From the NCBI GenBank assembly GCA_019412865.1, contig DXOJ01000066.1, positions 1 to 9,104 on the forward strand: a stretch of DNA of 9,104 nucleotides, read 5' to 3'. The notes beneath the pieces are model-generated. The model had not been told where the DNA came from, made no database searches, and saw only the letters and a program-made list of their open reading frames with translations. Positions 7,235 to 9,104 of this stretch are shown one piece after another; the stretch's first letter is position 1; each line of letters opens with the position of its first letter. Source of the DNA: Bacteroides sp. (lineage in GTDB: Bacteria; Bacteroidota; Bacteroidia; Bacteroidales; Bacteroidaceae). Position numbers and translations under genes: made by a program.

Positions 7235-8389
7235 ATGACATTAGAACATATAAACCAGGAACTCCAGACCTTGAAAGAGAAAAAGAACTACCGTTCTCTC
7301 CCACCGCTAATTCACGAAGGACGAGATGTTCTGCTGAACGGACAACGAATGTTGAACCTATCTTCTAATGATTATCTCGGGCTGTCCAATGACATTTCAT
7401 TGAGGAAGGAATTCTTAAAAACACTCACCCCTGAAACATTCCTGCCTACTTCCTCCTCTTCCCGGTTACTGACCGGCAATTTTAGTGACTATCAGAAGTT
7501 GGAGCAACAGCTAGCCACGATGTTCGGAACGGAAAGTGCACTTATATTCAATAGTGGTTATCATGCCAATACAGGAATACTTCCTGCCATTTGCAATACT
7601 CACACACTGATTCTTGCCGACAAGCTAGTGCATGCAAGCCTGATAGACGGAATTAAATTATCATCAGCTAAATGTATTCGGTATCGTCACAATGATATTT
7701 CCCAGTTGCAACGACTGATTGCTGAAAATCATAACGCTTATGAGCAGCTTATTATTGTTACCGAAAGTATCTTCAGCATGGATGGCGATGAAGCTGATCT
7801 TCCCGCTCTCATTCAACTCAAAAAGAGTTATTCCAATGTTCTTCTTTATGTAGATGAGGCTCATGCTTTTGGTGTACGAGGAAAAAAAGGATTAGGATGT
7901 GCCGAAGAACAGGACTGTATCAACGATATAGACTTTTTAGTAGGAACATTCGGAAAAGCCATTGCTTCGGCAGGTGCCTATATTGTCTGTCGGCAACTCA
8001 TTCGGGAATATCTTATTAATAAAATGCGCACGTTTATATTCACCACCGCACTTCCTCCTATCAATATCCAGTGGACTTCGTGGATGTTAGAACGCCTTTC
8101 AGCTTTACAACATAAGAGGGCTCACCTGCTACAAATCAGTGAAAAGCTAAAGGTAGCCCTTACAGCCAAAGGATATAATTGCCCATCGGTGAGCCATATT
8201 GTACCTATGATTATAGGAGCCAGTGAAGATACCATATTGAAAGCAGAAGAACTCCAGCGCAAAGGATTCTATGCATTGCCCGTCCGTCCGCCTACCGTAC
8301 CCGACGGAACTTCACGTATCCGTTTTTCACTGACAGCGGACATCACTGAACATGAAATTGACCAACTCATCAAATTGATAAACGAATGA
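7235..8389 (+). CDS. bioF: BioF, 8-amino-7-oxononanoate synthase
   Basis: BioF is a cytosolic PLP enzyme that condenses pimeloyl-ACP (or -CoA) with alanine, releasing CO2 and giving 8-amino-7-oxononanoate, the substrate of the BioA domain encoded just upstream. The 384-residue length equals that of E. coli BioF. Motifs of the alpha-oxoamine synthase family are LNLSSNDYLGL, TSSSSRLLTGN, LIFNSGYHANTG, DKLVHASLIDG, ESIFSMDGD, VDEAHAFGVRGKKG, and the PLP lysine Lys241 in VGTFGKAIASAGAY. The C-terminus has the expected LPVRPPTVPDGTSRIRFSL. The ATG at 7235 follows an A-rich stretch and gives a normal N-terminus. A related 2-amino-3-ketobutyrate ligase is less likely given the bioA and bioG neighbours. 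Codon third positions are much more AT-rich than in the BioB part of the fusion gene. The stop overlaps the next start (ATGA, 8386-8389), implying translational coupling. Confidence 0.95.
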   Translation: MTLEHINQELQTLKEKKNYRSLPPLIHEGRDVLLNGQRMLNLSSNDYLGLSNDISLRKEFLKTLTPETFLPTSSSSRLLTGNFSDYQKLEQQLATMFGTESALIFNSGYHANTGILPAICNTHTLILADKLVHASLIDGIKLSSAKCIRYRHNDISQLQRLIAENHNAYEQLIIVTESIFSMDGDEADLPALIQLKKSYSNVLLYVDEAHAFGVRGKKGLGCAEEQDCINDIDFLVGTFGKAIASAGAYIVCRQLIREYLINKMRTFIFTTALPPINIQWTSWMLERLSALQHKRAHLLQISEKLKVALTAKGYNCPSVSHIVPMIIGASEDTILKAEELQRKGFYALPVRPPTVPDGTSRIRFSLTADITEHEIDQLIKLINE

Positions 8390-9048
8390 AGCAGCATTTT
8401 ATCATAAAGAATAATCAGAAGCATCTATTGCTTTTCTTCGCCGGTTGGGGGATGGACGAAACTCCTTTCCTGACCATTCATCCTACAGATAAGGACTGGA
8501 TGATTTGCTATGATTACCGTTCATTAGCATTTGATACCGACTTATTAGAAACCTATTCCCAGATTACACTTATCGCCTGGTCGATGGGAGTCTGGGCAGC
8601 TTCGCAAATCATGAAGCAGTACCCACATCTGCCTGTCTCCCAAAGTATCGCCATCAACGGCACCCTCTACCCCATACACGAAACCAAAGGTATCGCTCAC
8701 TCTATTTTCGATGGCACACTTCAAGGGCTGAATGAACAAACCTTGCAAAAATTTCAAAGAAGAATGTGTGGTTCAATAGCTGACTATAAAACTTTTCAAA
8801 CCATATCCCCCCAGCGTCCGATGGAAGAACTCAAAGAAGAACTTGCCGCTATACAACAACAATATTTATCATTGCCGCCCTCTGATTTTAAATGGCAAAA
8901 AGCTATCATAGGAAAAGGCGACCACATTTTCCTCCCGGATAACCAATATTTGGCATGGGAAAACCAAGTGGACTCTCTTGAACAAGTGGAAGCGGCACAT
9001 TACCAACAAGAGCTTTTTAACACGATACTCATGCAGCCGGAGAACTGA
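8386..9048 (+). CDS. bioG: BioG-like (DUF452) pimeloyl-ACP methyl ester carboxylesterase
   Basis: BioG is an alpha/beta hydrolase that cleaves the methyl ester of pimeloyl-ACP methyl ester, ending the BioC-initiated synthesis of the pimelate chain. The product is 220 residues, the compact size of the DUF452/BioG family. It opens with a beta-strand and the early motif LLLFFAGWGMDETPF. The nucleophile elbow is AWSMGVWAA with Ser66. The likely acid is Asp179 in IIGKGDHIFLP, followed by NQYLAW, and the likely catalytic histidine is His205 in EAAHYQ. No signal peptide is present, so it is cytosolic. The start overlaps the bioF stop (ATGA). BioG, BioH and related esterases replace one another in different bacteria; the DUF452 pattern and operon position favour BioG. 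After its stop, 56 bases remain with no gene I can support; bioC and bioD would be expected nearby but are not seen. Confidence 0.88.
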   Translation: MKQHFIIKNNQKHLLLFFAGWGMDETPFLTIHPTDKDWMICYDYRSLAFDTDLLETYSQITLIAWSMGVWAASQIMKQYPHLPVSQSIAINGTLYPIHETKGIAHSIFDGTLQGLNEQTLQKFQRRMCGSIADYKTFQTISPQRPMEELKEELAAIQQQYLSLPPSDFKWQKAIIGKGDHIFLPDNQYLAWENQVDSLEQVEAAHYQQELFNTILMQPEN

Positions 9049-9104
9049 TGCATCCATCATTTTAAAATAAAGTGATCATCAAGTATATCAGCCTATTAAA
9101 TAAA

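Noticed and set aside
9048..9104. Possible start of a downstream gene: ATG at 9048 overlapping the bioG stop, or GTG at 9072 opening VIIKYISLLNK
   Set aside because: The ATG frame stops after five codons. The GTG frame is open to the edge but only 11 codons long and does not look like the start of BioC as I know it.

Overview
The window looks like a Bacteroides-type chromosome (gut Bacteroidales). The evidence is a SusC/SusD pair, a Bacteroidetes-style TAnnTTTG promoter, A-rich start contexts without Shine-Dalgarno sequences, and a biotin operon in which bioB and bioA are one reading frame. I see no phage, insertion sequence, CRISPR array, tRNA or rRNA. The species cannot be fixed from the sequence alone.

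The left third (1-3239) is read leftwards. It holds a SusC-family TonB-dependent receptor gene followed 14 bases later by the start of a SusD-family surface lipoprotein gene, which runs off the left edge. Together these would import an oligosaccharide or similar nutrient. The susC-like gene is not intact as given: one extra base near 3094 separates the signal peptide from the rest of the receptor. Removing it restores a textbook 1042-residue protein.

A divergent gap (3240-3396) leads to a rightward gene (3397-4506) for a secreted protein, probably of the DUF4421 family and probably an outer-membrane barrel.

The right half (about 4536-9048) is a rightward biotin gene cluster with a well-formed promoter at its head. 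It contains a BioB-BioA fusion with a 63-residue leader-like extension, then a 221-base gap with an unusual cluster of CTCGGTGAG repeats and a 15-bp perfect hairpin. After the gap come bioF and a bioG-like esterase gene that overlap at ATGA. In the pathway, BioG releases pimeloyl-ACP from its methyl ester, BioF makes 8-amino-7-oxononanoate, BioA makes 7,8-diaminononanoate and BioB inserts sulfur into dethiobiotin. BioC and BioD are needed to complete the route and are not visible; they may lie beyond the right edge.

The points most worth a second look are the BioB half, whose cysteine pattern differs from the classical [2Fe-2S] enzyme, the leader-like peptide in frame with bioB, the frameshifted susC, and the repeat/hairpin cluster before bioF.
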